Assembly (NCBI RefSeq): GCF_903944925.1 | Contig: NZ_CAJATU010000199.1 | Span: 62,001 to 126,000, forward strand | Source: an uncultured Rhodopila sp. | Lineage (GTDB): Bacteria > Pseudomonadota > Alphaproteobacteria > Acetobacterales > Acetobacteraceae | Direction of reading: 5' to 3' | DNA length: 64,000 nucleotides | Part shown: positions 1 to 7,996 of the stretch, piece by piece | Numbering within the stretch: position 1 is the stretch's first letter | Layout: every line of letters begins with the position of its first letter | Position numbers and translations under genes: made by a program | The notes under the pieces: generated by a model | Database searches by the model: none | What the model was told of the DNA's origin: nothing | Seen by the model: the letters and a program-made list of their open reading frames with translations, nothing else

Positions 1-106
1 TGGCAGGGCAAGCATCTCGGGCGGAAACGCGTCCATGGATTGAATGCGCAGATCATCCGTCGATTCGTCAATGCGGCTCTTGAGCCAGGCGGCCGACAGC
101 AGTATG

Positions 107-121
107 TGTTATAATATAACA
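107..121. promoter_or_regulatory. Zur-box-like palindrome upstream of the zinc-type binding protein
   Basis: TGTTATAATATAACA is an inverted repeat, perfect except for the central base. It matches the known form of alphaproteobacterial Zur operators (TGTTATA/TATAACA arms). It ends 15 bases before the ATG at 137, where a repressor would block the promoter or early transcription. The AT-rich palindrome stands out in GC-rich surroundings. Zinc-responsive control is inferred from this match and from the gene behind it. Confidence 0.75.
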
Positions 122-136
122 TTTTGAGGATCGGCC

Positions 137-1027
137 ATGAACCGCCGCACCCTGATCGCGTCCCTCGGGCTGGCAGGTCTGGCCTGGTCCCGGGCGCGGG
201 CGGCGAGCGCACTGCCGGTGGTCGCCAGTTTCTCCATCCTCGCCGACATGGTCCGCTGCGTCGGCGGCGAGGCGGTTGCGGTGACCGCTTTCGTCGGCCC
301 GGACCAGGACGTTCATACCTACGACCCGAGGCCGAAGGATCTGCGCACACTGATGGCGGCCAGCCTGCTGGTGCAGAACGGCCTCGGGCTTGAGGGCTGG
401 ATGGTCCGGCTGACCGGTTCGGCCGGGTTCAAGGGCCGCATCGTCACCGCGACGGAGAAGGTCGTGCCGCGGACCATGGCGGAAACGCGCGGCGTCATCG
501 CAACCGACCCGCACGCCTGGCAGGACCCGCGCAATGCCGTGCTGTATGTGCAGGCGATCCTGGAGGGGTTGGTCGCGGCCGACGGCGCGAACGCCGCACT
601 CTATCGCGCCAATGCGGAGGAGTATTCGGCACGGATCGCCGAAACCGACGCCTGGATCATGCGGACACTCAAGCCGATAGAGATGGAGCGCCGGCGGATC
701 ATCACCACGCATGACGCGTTCGGCTATTACGGCGCGCGCTACGGAATCGAGTTCCTGGCGGCGGAAGGGATCAGCACGGAGTCCGAACCCTCCGCCCGGG
801 CGATTGCGGCGCTGGTCGAGCAGATCAGGCGGGAAAAGGTGGGGGCCGTGTTCATCGAGAACATGACCGGCGACCGGATGGCCCGGATGCTGGCACGGGA
901 GACCGGGGCGGTGCTGGGCGGCACGGTCTACTCCGACGCGCTGTCACGGCCCGACGGGCCGGCGCCGACGTATCTGGGCATGCTGCGATACAACACGGCG
1001 CTGTTCGCGGCGGCGATGCGCGGATAG
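137..1027 (+). CDS. Zinc/manganese-type ABC transporter substrate-binding protein (ZnuA/TroA family)
   Basis: A periplasmic metal-binding protein of 296 aa that should capture Zn2+ (or Mn2+) for an ABC importer. The N-terminus has an RR pair followed by a hydrophobic stretch and an ARAAS cleavage region, so it is exported. Metal-ligand motifs of the family are present: DVHTYDPRP, PHAWQDP and TTHDAFGYY, each supplying a His. The acidic/His-rich loop seen in many ZnuA proteins is missing. A GAGGA ribosome site at 126-130 supports ATG 137. The Zur-like palindrome immediately upstream favours zinc as the ligand. No permease or ATPase gene follows; the next gene is convergent, so its ABC partners must be upstream of the window or elsewhere. 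Confidence 0.85.
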   Translation: MNRRTLIASLGLAGLAWSRARAASALPVVASFSILADMVRCVGGEAVAVTAFVGPDQDVHTYDPRPKDLRTLMAASLLVQNGLGLEGWMVRLTGSAGFKGRIVTATEKVVPRTMAETRGVIATDPHAWQDPRNAVLYVQAILEGLVAADGANAALYRANAEEYSARIAETDAWIMRTLKPIEMERRRIITTHDAFGYYGARYGIEFLAAEGISTESEPSARAIAALVEQIRREKVGAVFIENMTGDRMARMLARETGAVLGGTVYSDALSRPDGPAPTYLGMLRYNTALFAAAMRG

Positions 1028-1037
1028 GCGCCCGGAT

Positions 1038-2108
1038 TCAGCCGAACGCCGCTCTGATCCGCGCCCAGTCCTCGATTGCCGCTTCCTGCCCGGGCACAAG
1101 CTGCACCGTGAACTGGGTATAGCCGGCGTCGCGCAGGGCGCCGATGCGCGCCACAAGATCGGGTTCGGTGCCGGTGAACGTGGTCCGGCGGATCATCGCC
1201 GCGGTGACGAACGGCCGCTCGATGTCCTTCACCGTCATCAGGTGGCCGCGGTGGTTGGCCAGGTAGCGGGCGTCCGCCGGCTCGAAGCGCTTCGCCAGTT
1301 CGACGTAGCCCGCCACCGCTTCGGCCAGGGCCTCCGGCACCGGGGAGGTGTTGGGCAGGCCTGACATCGCCTCATCCGCCGCACGGTGCAGCAGCACGGC
1401 GGCGCGCGGGCCGGCCTGCGCCATGGCCCGATCGCTGTCGGCCGCCTCGTTCGGTTGCAGCACGCAGCCGAGGGCGAACGCCACCGCCGTCAGGTCGATG
1501 ATGTCGTTGCCGCCCTTGTCCCAGCTTTCGCGCATCGCCTGCATGGCGGCGACGCCGGTTTCCACATCCCCGACAAAATTCAGCCACCCCGCCCCCAATC
1601 TCGCCGTCAGCGATCGGCCCCTCGGCCCGTACGCCGAGATATGCAGACGCACCTCGTCGCGCAGGTTGATCAGCTTCAGTTCGGGGTTGAGGAAGGTGAT
1701 CTTGCGGTGCTTGCCCTCGATCTCGAAGTCGGGCGCCTCGCCCTCCAGCAGGGCCATGACGACGCGGATGTATTCCTCCATGTCGCCCTGCTTCATCGCG
1801 CCGAGGCCCATGGTCCGCCGCCCGGTGAAGCCGGTGCCGACGCCGAAATCGATCCGCCCGGGGGCGAGCCGGTTGAGCGTGGCGAAGGCATTGGCGGCAA
1901 CCGGGGCGATGCGGTTGGTCGGGATCAGCACACCGGTGCCGAGGCGGATGCGCGAGGTCTGCACCGCTGCCGCGCCCATGGCGACGAAGCAATCGGCGCA
2001 CAGCATCTGGGTGTCGTAGAACCACGCGCTGGTGAATCCGAGTTCCTCGGCGCGCTGCACGACTTTCCAACTGTCCGCCGCGGTGGCGACGGCGATCCCG
2101 AATTCCAT
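1038..2108 (-). CDS. LLM-class (luciferase-like) flavin-dependent oxidoreductase
   Basis: A 356-aa TIM-barrel enzyme of the bacterial luciferase / F420-dependent reductase superfamily. The N-terminal MEFGIAVATAADSWKVV, the WFYDTQ segment, the RIRLGTGV strand and the GRIDFGVGTGF motif are typical, and length is normal. The substrate cannot be told from sequence; the family includes monooxygenases and methylene-H4MPT reductase-like proteins. It lies 21 bp downstream of the sodC-like gene on the same strand and could be cotranscribed with it. It converges with the metal-binding-protein gene, leaving about 10 bp between stops. Confidence 0.8.
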   Translation of the reverse strand: MEFGIAVATAADSWKVVQRAEELGFTSAWFYDTQMLCADCFVAMGAAAVQTSRIRLGTGVLIPTNRIAPVAANAFATLNRLAPGRIDFGVGTGFTGRRTMGLGAMKQGDMEEYIRVVMALLEGEAPDFEIEGKHRKITFLNPELKLINLRDEVRLHISAYGPRGRSLTARLGAGWLNFVGDVETGVAAMQAMRESWDKGGNDIIDLTAVAFALGCVLQPNEAADSDRAMAQAGPRAAVLLHRAADEAMSGLPNTSPVPEALAEAVAGYVELAKRFEPADARYLANHRGHLMTVKDIERPFVTAAMIRRTTFTGTEPDLVARIGALRDAGYTQFTVQLVPGQEAAIEDWARIRAAFG

Positions 2109-2129
2109 GACATTTCCCCAAGCGGCTGG

Positions 2130-2666
2130 CTACTGCACCACGCCGCAGGCGAAGCGTCCACCGCCACCGCCGAGCGGAACGGGCGAGTCGCTGTAGTTAT
2201 CGCCGCCGGCATGGATCATCAGCGCGTGCCCCTTCAGCGCGGCGACGCTCTTGATGTGCGGCGCCGTCAGGGTCTGCGTTGCGGTGCCATCCGCGGCCAC
2301 GTCCAGCACCGGCAGGTCGCCCAGATGACCCTGCCCGTCCGGGCCGGCGTGCATGCCGGTATGGTCCGGGTCCAGATGTCCGCCCGCGGCACCGGCAGGC
2401 ACGTGGTTTCCGCCGGATATCGTTGGCTCGCAACTGCCGTTTTCATGCACGTGGAAGCCGTGCGGACCGGGCGGCAGGCCGTGCAGATCAAGCTTGAAGG
2501 TCGCGCCGCCGGCCGAATCGGCAATGACGATGGTGCCGAGCGAGTCGCCGCTGCCATCCGGAGTTGCCCGGTGGATGGTTACGACGCTGTCCGCCGCCCG
2601 AGCGGGTCCGGCGATGGCCGCCGCCAGCAGCGACGCGCAGAGAATACATCCGGTCCGAAGCCTCAT
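2130..2666 (-). CDS. sodC: Periplasmic Cu/Zn superoxide dismutase
   Basis: SodC dismutates superoxide in the periplasm. The 178-aa product starts with a clear Sec signal peptide ([20 protein letters not shown], cleavage near ARAA). The copper-binding [10 protein letters not shown] motif is present, then the [10 protein letters not shown] zinc-loop region, a later [13 protein letters not shown] segment, and the C-terminal [12 protein letters not shown], which holds the partner Cys of the structural disulphide. All key His residues appear intact. A GGGGAAACC purine stretch precedes the ATG. It probably shares a transcript with the flavin oxidoreductase just downstream and is divergent from the nitroreductase. 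Confidence 0.93.
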   Translation of the reverse strand: MRLRTGCILCASLLAAAIAGPARAADSVVTIHRATPDGSGDSLGTIVIADSAGGATFKLDLHGLPPGPHGFHVHENGSCEPTISGGNHVPAGAAGGHLDPDHTGMHAGPDGQGHLGDLPVLDVAADGTATQTLTAPHIKSVAALKGHALMIHAGGDNYSDSPVPLGGGGGRFACGVVQ

Positions 2667-2802
2667 GTGTGTGGTTTCCCCTTCAATGCCGGTGCGGCCG
2701 ATGACAGGATGATGCGGTTATGACAGGCTTTGCCATGGCCGAAGCGGTTCACGATCGCTTCAGCCCGGGAAAGTGTGCATGCGATCGGAGGCGATTGGCT
2801 GA

Positions 2803-3477
2803 ATGAACAGTGTCGACGAAGCGATTGCCACCCGCCGCTCGATCCGGCGCTTCCTGCCCACACCCGTTCCAGCGGAGACGGTGGAGGCGATCCTGAACGT
2901 CGCCGCCCGTGCGCCCAGCGGCACCAACATGCAGCCATGGCGCGCATACGCGTTAGCCGGCGCCGCCAGGGACGCCCTGGTGCATGCGGTGCAGGCGGCA
3001 TTCGATGCCCGCGAGCCGGACCATGCGCAGGAGGTGCAATATTACCCGGACGCGTTCTTCGAACCGTACCTGTCGCGCCGCCGCGCCGTGGGGTGGGAGC
3101 TGTACGGGCTGCTCGGAATCGCCAAGGGCGAGGCGGCGAAGATGCAGGCGCAGCACCGCCGCAACTTCCAGTTCTTCGACGCGCCCGTCGGCCTGATCTT
3201 CACGATCGATCGCCGGCTCGCCACCGGGTCATGGCTGGATTACGGCATGTTCCTGGGTAATGTTATGGTCGCCGCGAGGGGCCGGGGTTTGGATACCTGC
3301 GCCCAGGCGGCGTGGACGCATTTCCATCGCGCCATCCGTCCGGTTCTGGGATTGGCGGAGGAGGAGATCGTCGTCTGCGGGATCGCTCTGGGCTACGCGG
3401 ACCCGGAGGCGCCGGAAAACACGCTGATGACGTCGCGTGTCCCGGCGACATCATTCACCCGGTTCGACGGCTTCTGA
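2803..3477 (+). CDS. Nitroreductase-family FMN oxidoreductase
   Basis: A 224-aa NAD(P)H:FMN-dependent reductase of the nitroreductase fold. The N-terminal RRSIRRF segment, which binds the FMN phosphate, and APSGTNMQPW are diagnostic; a GLDTCAQAAW segment and a C-terminal VVCGIALGYADPEAPEN complete the fold. The physiological substrate is unknown; members reduce nitroaromatics, quinones and enones. A GGAGG site at 2787-2791 precedes the ATG with about 11 bases. A second, more distant member lies at 56250-56879. The gene is transcribed away from sodC, with 136 bp between start codons. Confidence 0.87.
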   Translation: MNSVDEAIATRRSIRRFLPTPVPAETVEAILNVAARAPSGTNMQPWRAYALAGAARDALVHAVQAAFDAREPDHAQEVQYYPDAFFEPYLSRRRAVGWELYGLLGIAKGEAAKMQAQHRRNFQFFDAPVGLIFTIDRRLATGSWLDYGMFLGNVMVAARGRGLDTCAQAAWTHFHRAIRPVLGLAEEEIVVCGIALGYADPEAPENTLMTSRVPATSFTRFDGF

Positions 3478-3569
3478 GACTGCGTTCCGCGTCCCGTCAC
3501 GGGCCTGGCGCGGTAGCTCGGACGAGTCGGGCCTTGAGGAATAGGGTGGACTGTTTTCCCCAGTTCGTA

Positions 3570-3584
3570 GAACATATACAGAAC
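3570..3584. promoter_or_regulatory. LexA (SOS) box, alphaproteobacterial type
   Basis: GAACATATACAGAAC is an exact GAAC-N7-GAAC direct repeat, the form recognised by alphaproteobacterial LexA (GTTC-N7-GTTC on the other strand), with the usual AT-rich spacer. It lies in the intergenic region about 180 bp upstream of the ribonucleotide reductase start at 3766 and is the only good match I noticed. SOS control of nrdA is the simple reading, though the distance leaves room for a second promoter. Confidence 0.6.
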
Positions 3585-3627
3585 ACAACCTATCGTCGAC
3601 GTCTCGCTCAATGAGAGCCTTTCAGCC

Positions 3628-3697
3628 TGTGGAACAAGTTGTGGATTACGTGGATTCGGTGCGACGTATGCGTCACGCTGCTCCATATTGTGGATGC
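3628..3697 (+). promoter_or_regulatory. Cluster of DnaA-box-like 9-mers upstream of nrdA
   Basis: Four 9-mers share the TGTGGA core of the DnaA box complement TGTGGATAA: TGTGGAACA (3628), TGTGGATTA (3640), CGTGGATTC (3649) and TGTGGATGC (3689). The second matches 8 of 9 positions and abuts the third without a gap; the others are weaker. DnaA is a known regulator of nrdAB in Escherichia coli. Binding here is an inference from spacing and context. Confidence 0.3.
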
Positions 3698-3765
3698 AAG
3701 CCTGCCACTATCCCATATATGGTTGGCCGGGACTCCAGTGCCCTCAGGAAAAGGACCGTCCGCGA

Positions 3766-5664
3766 ATGATGTTGCCAGGGGAGGCCGCCGTGCTTGACGC
3801 TGTCCAGATGACAGGCCGCTACCAGGTGCGGCTCGACCGCTCGCGCGATGCGCTGCTGACCGACTTCGGACGCGCCACCCTGACCGACCGGTATTTGATG
3901 CCGGGCGAGGAGTTCCAGGACCTGTTCGCCCGCGTCGCCTCTCAGTATGGCGACAACCACGCGCACGCGCAGCGGCTGTACGACTACATGAGCAAGCTGT
4001 GGTTCATGCCGTCCACACCGATACTGTCGAATGGCGGGACGAAGCGGGGCCTGCCGATATCCTGCTTCCTGAACGAGGCGTCGGACAGCCTGGAAGGCAT
4101 CCTCGGGCTGTGGAACGAGAATGTCTGGCTGGCGGCGAAGGGTGGCGGCATCGGATCGTACTGGGGCAACCTGCGCTCCATCGGCGAGAAAGTTGGCGCG
4201 GTCGGGAAAACCTCCGGCGTCATCCCGTTCATCCGCGTCATGGACAGTCTGACCCTGGCGATCAGCCAGGGTTCGCTGCGGCGCGGTTCGGCCGCGGTGT
4301 ACCTGCCGATCTGGCATCCGGAGATCGAGGAGTTCATCGAAATTCGCCGCCCGACCGGCGGCGACCCGAACCGCAAGGCGTTGAACCTGCACCACGGCAT
4401 CCAGATCCCGGACGCCTTCATGCGCGCGGTGGAAAAAGACGATCCCTGGGCGCTGCTGTCGCCGAAGGACAAGGCGGTGGTGCGCTCGATCTCCGCCCGG
4501 TCCTTGTGGATCCGCATCCTGACGGCGCGGATCGAGACCGGGGAGCCGTACCTGGTGTTCTCCGACCACGTCAACAACGCGCGGCCGGAACATCACAAGC
4601 TGGCCGGCCTGGAGGTGAAGACCTCCAATTTGTGCAGCGAGATCACCCTGCCGACGGGCGAAGACCAGCACGGGCATGAGCGCACCGCGGTGTGCTGCCT
4701 CGCCAGCCTGAACCTGGAGAACTGGGCGGAGTGGGAGACGCATCCGACCTTCGTCGAGGACGTCATGCGGTTCCTCGACAACGTGCTGCAGGATTTCATC
4801 GACCGCGCGCCGCCCGGCATGGAGAAGGCGAAATACGCCGCCATGCGGGAACGCTCCGTCGGGCTGGGTGTGATGGGGTTCCATTCATTTCTTCAGGCGC
4901 TCGAGGTGCCGTGGGAGAGCGTGGTCGCGAAGGTCTGGAACAAGAAGATCTTCCGGCATATCCGGGCGCAGGCGGATGCGGCCTCGGTGAAGCTGGCCGG
5001 GGAGCGCGGCTCCTGCCCGGATGCCGAGGAATACGGGGTGATCGAGCGGTTCAGCCATAAGCTGTCGATTGCGCCGACGGCGTCGATCTCGATCATCGCC
5101 GGGAACTCGTCGCCGGGGATCGAGCCGATAGCAGCGAACGTGTTCTTGCAGAAGACGCTCTCGGGGAGTTTTTCGGTACGCAACCGGCACTTGCAGAAGC
5201 TGCTGGCGGCGAAGGGGTTCGATACGGACGAGGTTTGGTCGTCGATTACGCTGACCAAGGGCAGCGTGCAGCATCTGGATTTCCTGAGCGAGCAGGAAAA
5301 GGCGGTCTACAAGACGGCGTTCGAGCTGGATCAGCGCTGGATCATCGAGCATGCGGCGGACCGGGCGCCGTTCGTGTGCCAGAGCCAGTCGGTGAACGTG
5401 TTCCTGCCGGCGAACGTGCACAAGCGGGATTTGCACCAGATCCATTTCATGGCCTGGAAGAAGGGGGTTAAGTCACTGTACTATTGCCGGAGCTTGTCGA
5501 TTGCCCGGGCGGACAGCGTCAGTTCGAAAGCGGTGGCGCCGGAGGCGTTCACCGGCTTGATGGGCGGCGCGACCGGCCCGGCGAACGACGGGCAGGGCAG
5601 CTTGCCGCTGGTGGCGGCGGGGAAGAATGCCACCGATTATGAGGAGTGTTTGGCTTGCCAGTGA
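3766..5664 (+). CDS. nrdA: Class I ribonucleoside-diphosphate reductase, alpha (large) subunit
   Basis: The catalytic chain reduces ribonucleotides to deoxyribonucleotides with a radical passed from a beta subunit. From ATG 3766 it is 632 aa. Active-site features are present: ISCF (redox Cys), NLCSEITLP (Asn-Cys-Glu thiyl site), AVCCLASLNL (partner Cys), KKGVKSLYYCRS (the Tyr-Tyr radical-transfer pair) and a C-terminal EECLACQ with the CxxC relay. The N-terminal ATP-cone activity domain is missing, since the protein begins almost at the ten-helix domain. An upstream TTG at 3688 is in frame but adds an unlikely leader. nrdB is not adjacent; a 42-aa lipoprotein gene on the other strand comes next. 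LexA and DnaA-like sites lie upstream. Confidence 0.93.
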   Translation: MMLPGEAAVLDAVQMTGRYQVRLDRSRDALLTDFGRATLTDRYLMPGEEFQDLFARVASQYGDNHAHAQRLYDYMSKLWFMPSTPILSNGGTKRGLPISCFLNEASDSLEGILGLWNENVWLAAKGGGIGSYWGNLRSIGEKVGAVGKTSGVIPFIRVMDSLTLAISQGSLRRGSAAVYLPIWHPEIEEFIEIRRPTGGDPNRKALNLHHGIQIPDAFMRAVEKDDPWALLSPKDKAVVRSISARSLWIRILTARIETGEPYLVFSDHVNNARPEHHKLAGLEVKTSNLCSEITLPTGEDQHGHERTAVCCLASLNLENWAEWETHPTFVEDVMRFLDNVLQDFIDRAPPGMEKAKYAAMRERSVGLGVMGFHSFLQALEVPWESVVAKVWNKKIFRHIRAQADAASVKLAGERGSCPDAEEYGVIERFSHKLSIAPTASISIIAGNSSPGIEPIAANVFLQKTLSGSFSVRNRHLQKLLAAKGFDTDEVWSSITLTKGSVQHLDFLSEQEKAVYKTAFELDQRWIIEHAADRAPFVCQSQSVNVFLPANVHKRDLHQIHFMAWKKGVKSLYYCRSLSIARADSVSSKAVAPEAFTGLMGGATGPANDGQGSLPLVAAGKNATDYEECLACQ

Positions 5665-5763
5665 GGGGGCGTCACTCGCCCGCCTTTCCCGGAAGATCCC
5701 GCTCGGATTAAAATCCAACCTCCGCGCGGGTAAAACCTCGAAGCTCCGCAGCAACGGGCAACA

Positions 5764-5783
5764 GCACCGCCTCAAGGCGGTGC
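5764..5783. terminator. Hairpin between nrdA and the small lipoprotein gene
   Basis: GCACCGCC-TCAA-GGCGGTGC forms a perfect 8-bp stem with a 4-base loop, between the convergent stops of nrdA (5664) and the lipoprotein gene (5821). There is no clear U-run on either strand, so it may be a weak bidirectional terminator or an mRNA-stabilising hairpin. Confidence 0.45.
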
Positions 5784-5820
5784 GTGATACAATTTCTGCT
5801 GCGGATGCTCAGTGGTCCGG

Positions 5821-5949
5821 TTATCGAGCGGGCGGGCTATAGTCGGATGACGGAACGATAATAGTGCGCTCAACCGGAGGTGATGGAGAACTGCTGCTGA
5901 TACAGGCCGCCAATGAAATGAGTGATAGTAACACCAGAGCGCTACGCAT
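5821..5949 (-). CDS. Very small lipoprotein (42 aa)
   Basis: A 42-aa product with a complete lipoprotein signal: MRSALVLLSLISLAAC, with lipobox LAAC and Cys 16 as the lipidation site. The remaining 26 residues are Ser/Pro-rich (SSSSPSPPVERTIIVP). A strong AGGAGA ribosome site sits directly before the ATG, which argues strongly that this is a real gene despite its size; longer upstream in-frame starts have no such site. Function is unknown; it should be anchored in the envelope. It faces nrdA, and a hairpin lies between the stops. Confidence 0.7.
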   Translation of the reverse strand: MRSALVLLSLISLAACISSSSPSPPVERTIIVPSSDYSPPAR

Positions 5950-6089
5950 GGATTTCTCCTGCCGGAACGGATGCCGCGCACCATCAGGGTGACGCGCCGA
6001 ACAAAGCGAGTCTGGCCAATAAGTTCGATGACCGATAGCGCACATTAGCGTGACAGAGAAACCAGTAATGCCAATGTCATCCGCCCCCC

Positions 6090-7673
6090 TCACGCCACTG
6101 CCACGCGGTTCTCCACCAAAGCCATCAGCGTCTCCAGCCGATCGGCTTGCGATGCGGGCTTGTCGGTGCGGATACGGGCGAGGCGGGGGAAGCGCATCGC
6201 CACCCCGGACTTGTGCCGGTTCGACATTTGCACCGCGTCGAACGCCACCTCCAGCACCAACTCCTTTTCGACCTCTCGCACCGGTCCGAACCGGGCGGTG
6301 GTGTGGTTGCGGATCCAGCGGTCCAGGAATGCCAGTTCCTGGTCGGTGAAGCCGAAATACGCCTTGCCGACAGGCACCAGTTCCTCACCGCGCCACACGC
6401 CGAAGGTGTAGTCCGAATAAAAGCTGCTGCGCTTGCCGTGCCCGCGCTGCGCATACATCAGCACGGCATCAACGGTCAGCGGATCGCGCTTCCACTTCCA
6501 CCACTGTCCCTTCACACGCCCCGGCAGATACAAGCTGTCGCCGCGCTTCAGCATCAGCCCCTCAATCGAGGCCGCCCGCGCGCCCTCGCGCAGCGCCATC
6601 AACTCCTGCAATGAATCGAAGCGGATCAGCGGCGACAGGTCCATCCGCGCCGGACGCCGCCGCGCCACCCAGTCCTCCAGCCGCGCGCGGCGCTGGTCGA
6701 ACGGCAGCGGGCGGAGGTCTTCAGTGCCGTCGAACAGCAGATCATACAGATGGATGCCGACGGGAAACCGCTCCATCATCTTGGTGCTGACCACCTTGCG
6801 GTTGAGCCGCTGCTGCAAATCGGCGAACGGCGCCACCACACCGTCGCGGATCACCAGAAGTTCCCCGTCCAGAACGCCATGAAAGTCCATCGCGGCCAGG
6901 ATCTCGGGAAACGCGCCGGAGATGTCGTCGGCGCCACGGGAGAACAGCCGCCGCCCGCCGGCGGTGGAGACGACCTGCACCCGTATGCCGTCCCATTTCC
7001 ACTCCGCGCGCCACTCCGCCGGGTTCAACGCAGCCAAATCGGCCGCTTCCAAAGGATGCGCCAGCATCGGCGGCCGGAACACCGGGGCGTCAGCCGGGTC
7101 GGGCTTCGGTCCCCTGCCCTCGAGCCATGCGAACAAGTCCAGGTAGGGCGGAGCAAGGCCGTGCCAGACTTCCTCCACATCATCCGCCGCCACGCCGCCG
7201 ATTTCGGCCAGGGCGATCTTGGCCAGGCGGCCGGAGGCGCCGACGCGCAGCCCACCGGTGATCAGCTTCAGCAGCGCCAGCCGCGTGGAGGCATCGGTCT
7301 CGTCCAGCCATCCGGCTACAATACCCGGCAGCGCGGCTTTCGGCGCGGTCTCCAGCGTTTCCACCACCTCCGCAAGACCCGGCGGTTCGCCTTGCGCCGG
7401 GTTGGGCCGCCACATCAGGGCGACGGTTTCCGCGAGGTCGCCGACATAGTCGTACGACCACTTGAACAGCACGGGATCGGTGCGGGCGGCTGCCAGTTCG
7501 CGGATCAGCCCCGATTTTGCGGCGCTGAACGCCAGCTCCCCGGTGATCGCCGCCAGCCCGATGCCGCGATCCGGATCTGCTTCGGTGGCAAAATACCGCC
7601 GCAGCAGCGCGATCTTGGCGTTGCGGGACGGTGTGAACACAAGGCGTTCGAGCAAGTCGGCGAAGGCAATCAT
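6090..7673 (-). CDS. ATP-dependent DNA ligase, cisplatin-damage-response type
   Basis: The enzyme seals DNA nicks using ATP. The product is 527 aa from the ATG at 7673 (MIAFADLLERL); an upstream TTG would run back almost to the tRNA. An N-terminal helical DNA-binding domain is followed by the nucleotidyltransferase domain, with motif I EWKWDGIRVQ near residue 225 carrying the adenylated Lys, a LDGELLVI motif III-like segment, EGLMLKRGDS as motif IV, and KWKRDPLTVDAVL as motif V. The C-terminal OB fold includes RFPRLARIRTDK. This form usually sits with a ligase-associated exonuclease, a DEXH helicase and a phosphoesterase in alphaproteobacteria; none is adjacent here. Confidence 0.9.
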   Translation of the reverse strand: MIAFADLLERLVFTPSRNAKIALLRRYFATEADPDRGIGLAAITGELAFSAAKSGLIRELAAARTDPVLFKWSYDYVGDLAETVALMWRPNPAQGEPPGLAEVVETLETAPKAALPGIVAGWLDETDASTRLALLKLITGGLRVGASGRLAKIALAEIGGVAADDVEEVWHGLAPPYLDLFAWLEGRGPKPDPADAPVFRPPMLAHPLEAADLAALNPAEWRAEWKWDGIRVQVVSTAGGRRLFSRGADDISGAFPEILAAMDFHGVLDGELLVIRDGVVAPFADLQQRLNRKVVSTKMMERFPVGIHLYDLLFDGTEDLRPLPFDQRRARLEDWVARRRPARMDLSPLIRFDSLQELMALREGARAASIEGLMLKRGDSLYLPGRVKGQWWKWKRDPLTVDAVLMYAQRGHGKRSSFYSDYTFGVWRGEELVPVGKAYFGFTDQELAFLDRWIRNHTTARFGPVREVEKELVLEVAFDAVQMSNRHKSGVAMRFPRLARIRTDKPASQADRLETLMALVENRVAVA

Positions 7674-7772
7674 AGGCACAAATGTGGACCGATCGGCCGC
7701 AAACGCCAGGGCATGGGCAGGAACCGCATTGCGGCGCGGGCGCGGTGCTGGTAAGCAACGCATCCCCGCGGT

Positions 7773-7849
7773 CGGAGCGTAGCGCAGTCTGGTAGCGCAT
7801 CAGTCTGGGGGACTGGGGGTCGTGGGTTCGAATCCCGCCGCTCCGACCA
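7773..7849 (+). tRNA. tRNA-Pro (anticodon GGG)
   Basis: A complete 77-nt cloverleaf with encoded CCA. The acceptor stem is CGGAGCG/CGCTCCG, the D stem GCGC/GCGC, the anticodon stem TCAGT/ACTGG with loop CTGGGGG (anticodon GGG, reading CCC/CCU), and the T arm GTGGG-TTCGAAT-CCCGC. It stands alone between the ligase gene and a small gene. Confidence 0.97.
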
Positions 7850-7884
7850 GCCGCGGATGCCACAACCATCCCCGGCCGTAACGC

Positions 7885-7898
7885 TTGATTTCGGTCAA
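7885..7898. promoter_or_regulatory. FNR/FixK-type box
   Basis: TTGAT-TTCG-GTCAA matches the FNR/FixK/FnrL consensus TTGAT-N4-ATCAA at nine of ten conserved positions, with the common G variant in the right arm. Its centre is about 105 bp upstream of the ATG at 7997, so activation from about -41 would put the transcript start near 7933. Low-oxygen induction of the downstream gene is inferred. Confidence 0.55.
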
Positions 7899-7996
7899 AG
7901 ACGTCTCATCACCGGCATGTTTGCATCATGCCAGCCCCGCGCATGATATCGTTCGCCCGGCTGCACGTTTGGAGCGCGGTCCAGGGAGCATCTGCG

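Noticed and set aside
1-106. Possible divergent minus-strand gene start left of the Zur box (frame reading MDAFPPEMLALP at 36-1)
   Set aside because: The frame looks protein-like, but a TAA lies just upstream at 111-109, the ATG at 36 has no ribosome site, and only 12 codons are visible.
3680-3722. NrdR boxes upstream of nrdA (CCATATTGTGG and CCACTATCCCATATATGG)
   Set aside because: Each matches only half of the 16-bp consensus; the CCATATATGG palindrome is suggestive but not enough.
7180-7869. Minus-strand open frame beginning GGIRTHDPQSPRL over the tRNA
   Set aside because: This peptide is the well-known false translation of the antisense strand of a tRNA; the rest overlaps the ligase gene out of frame.
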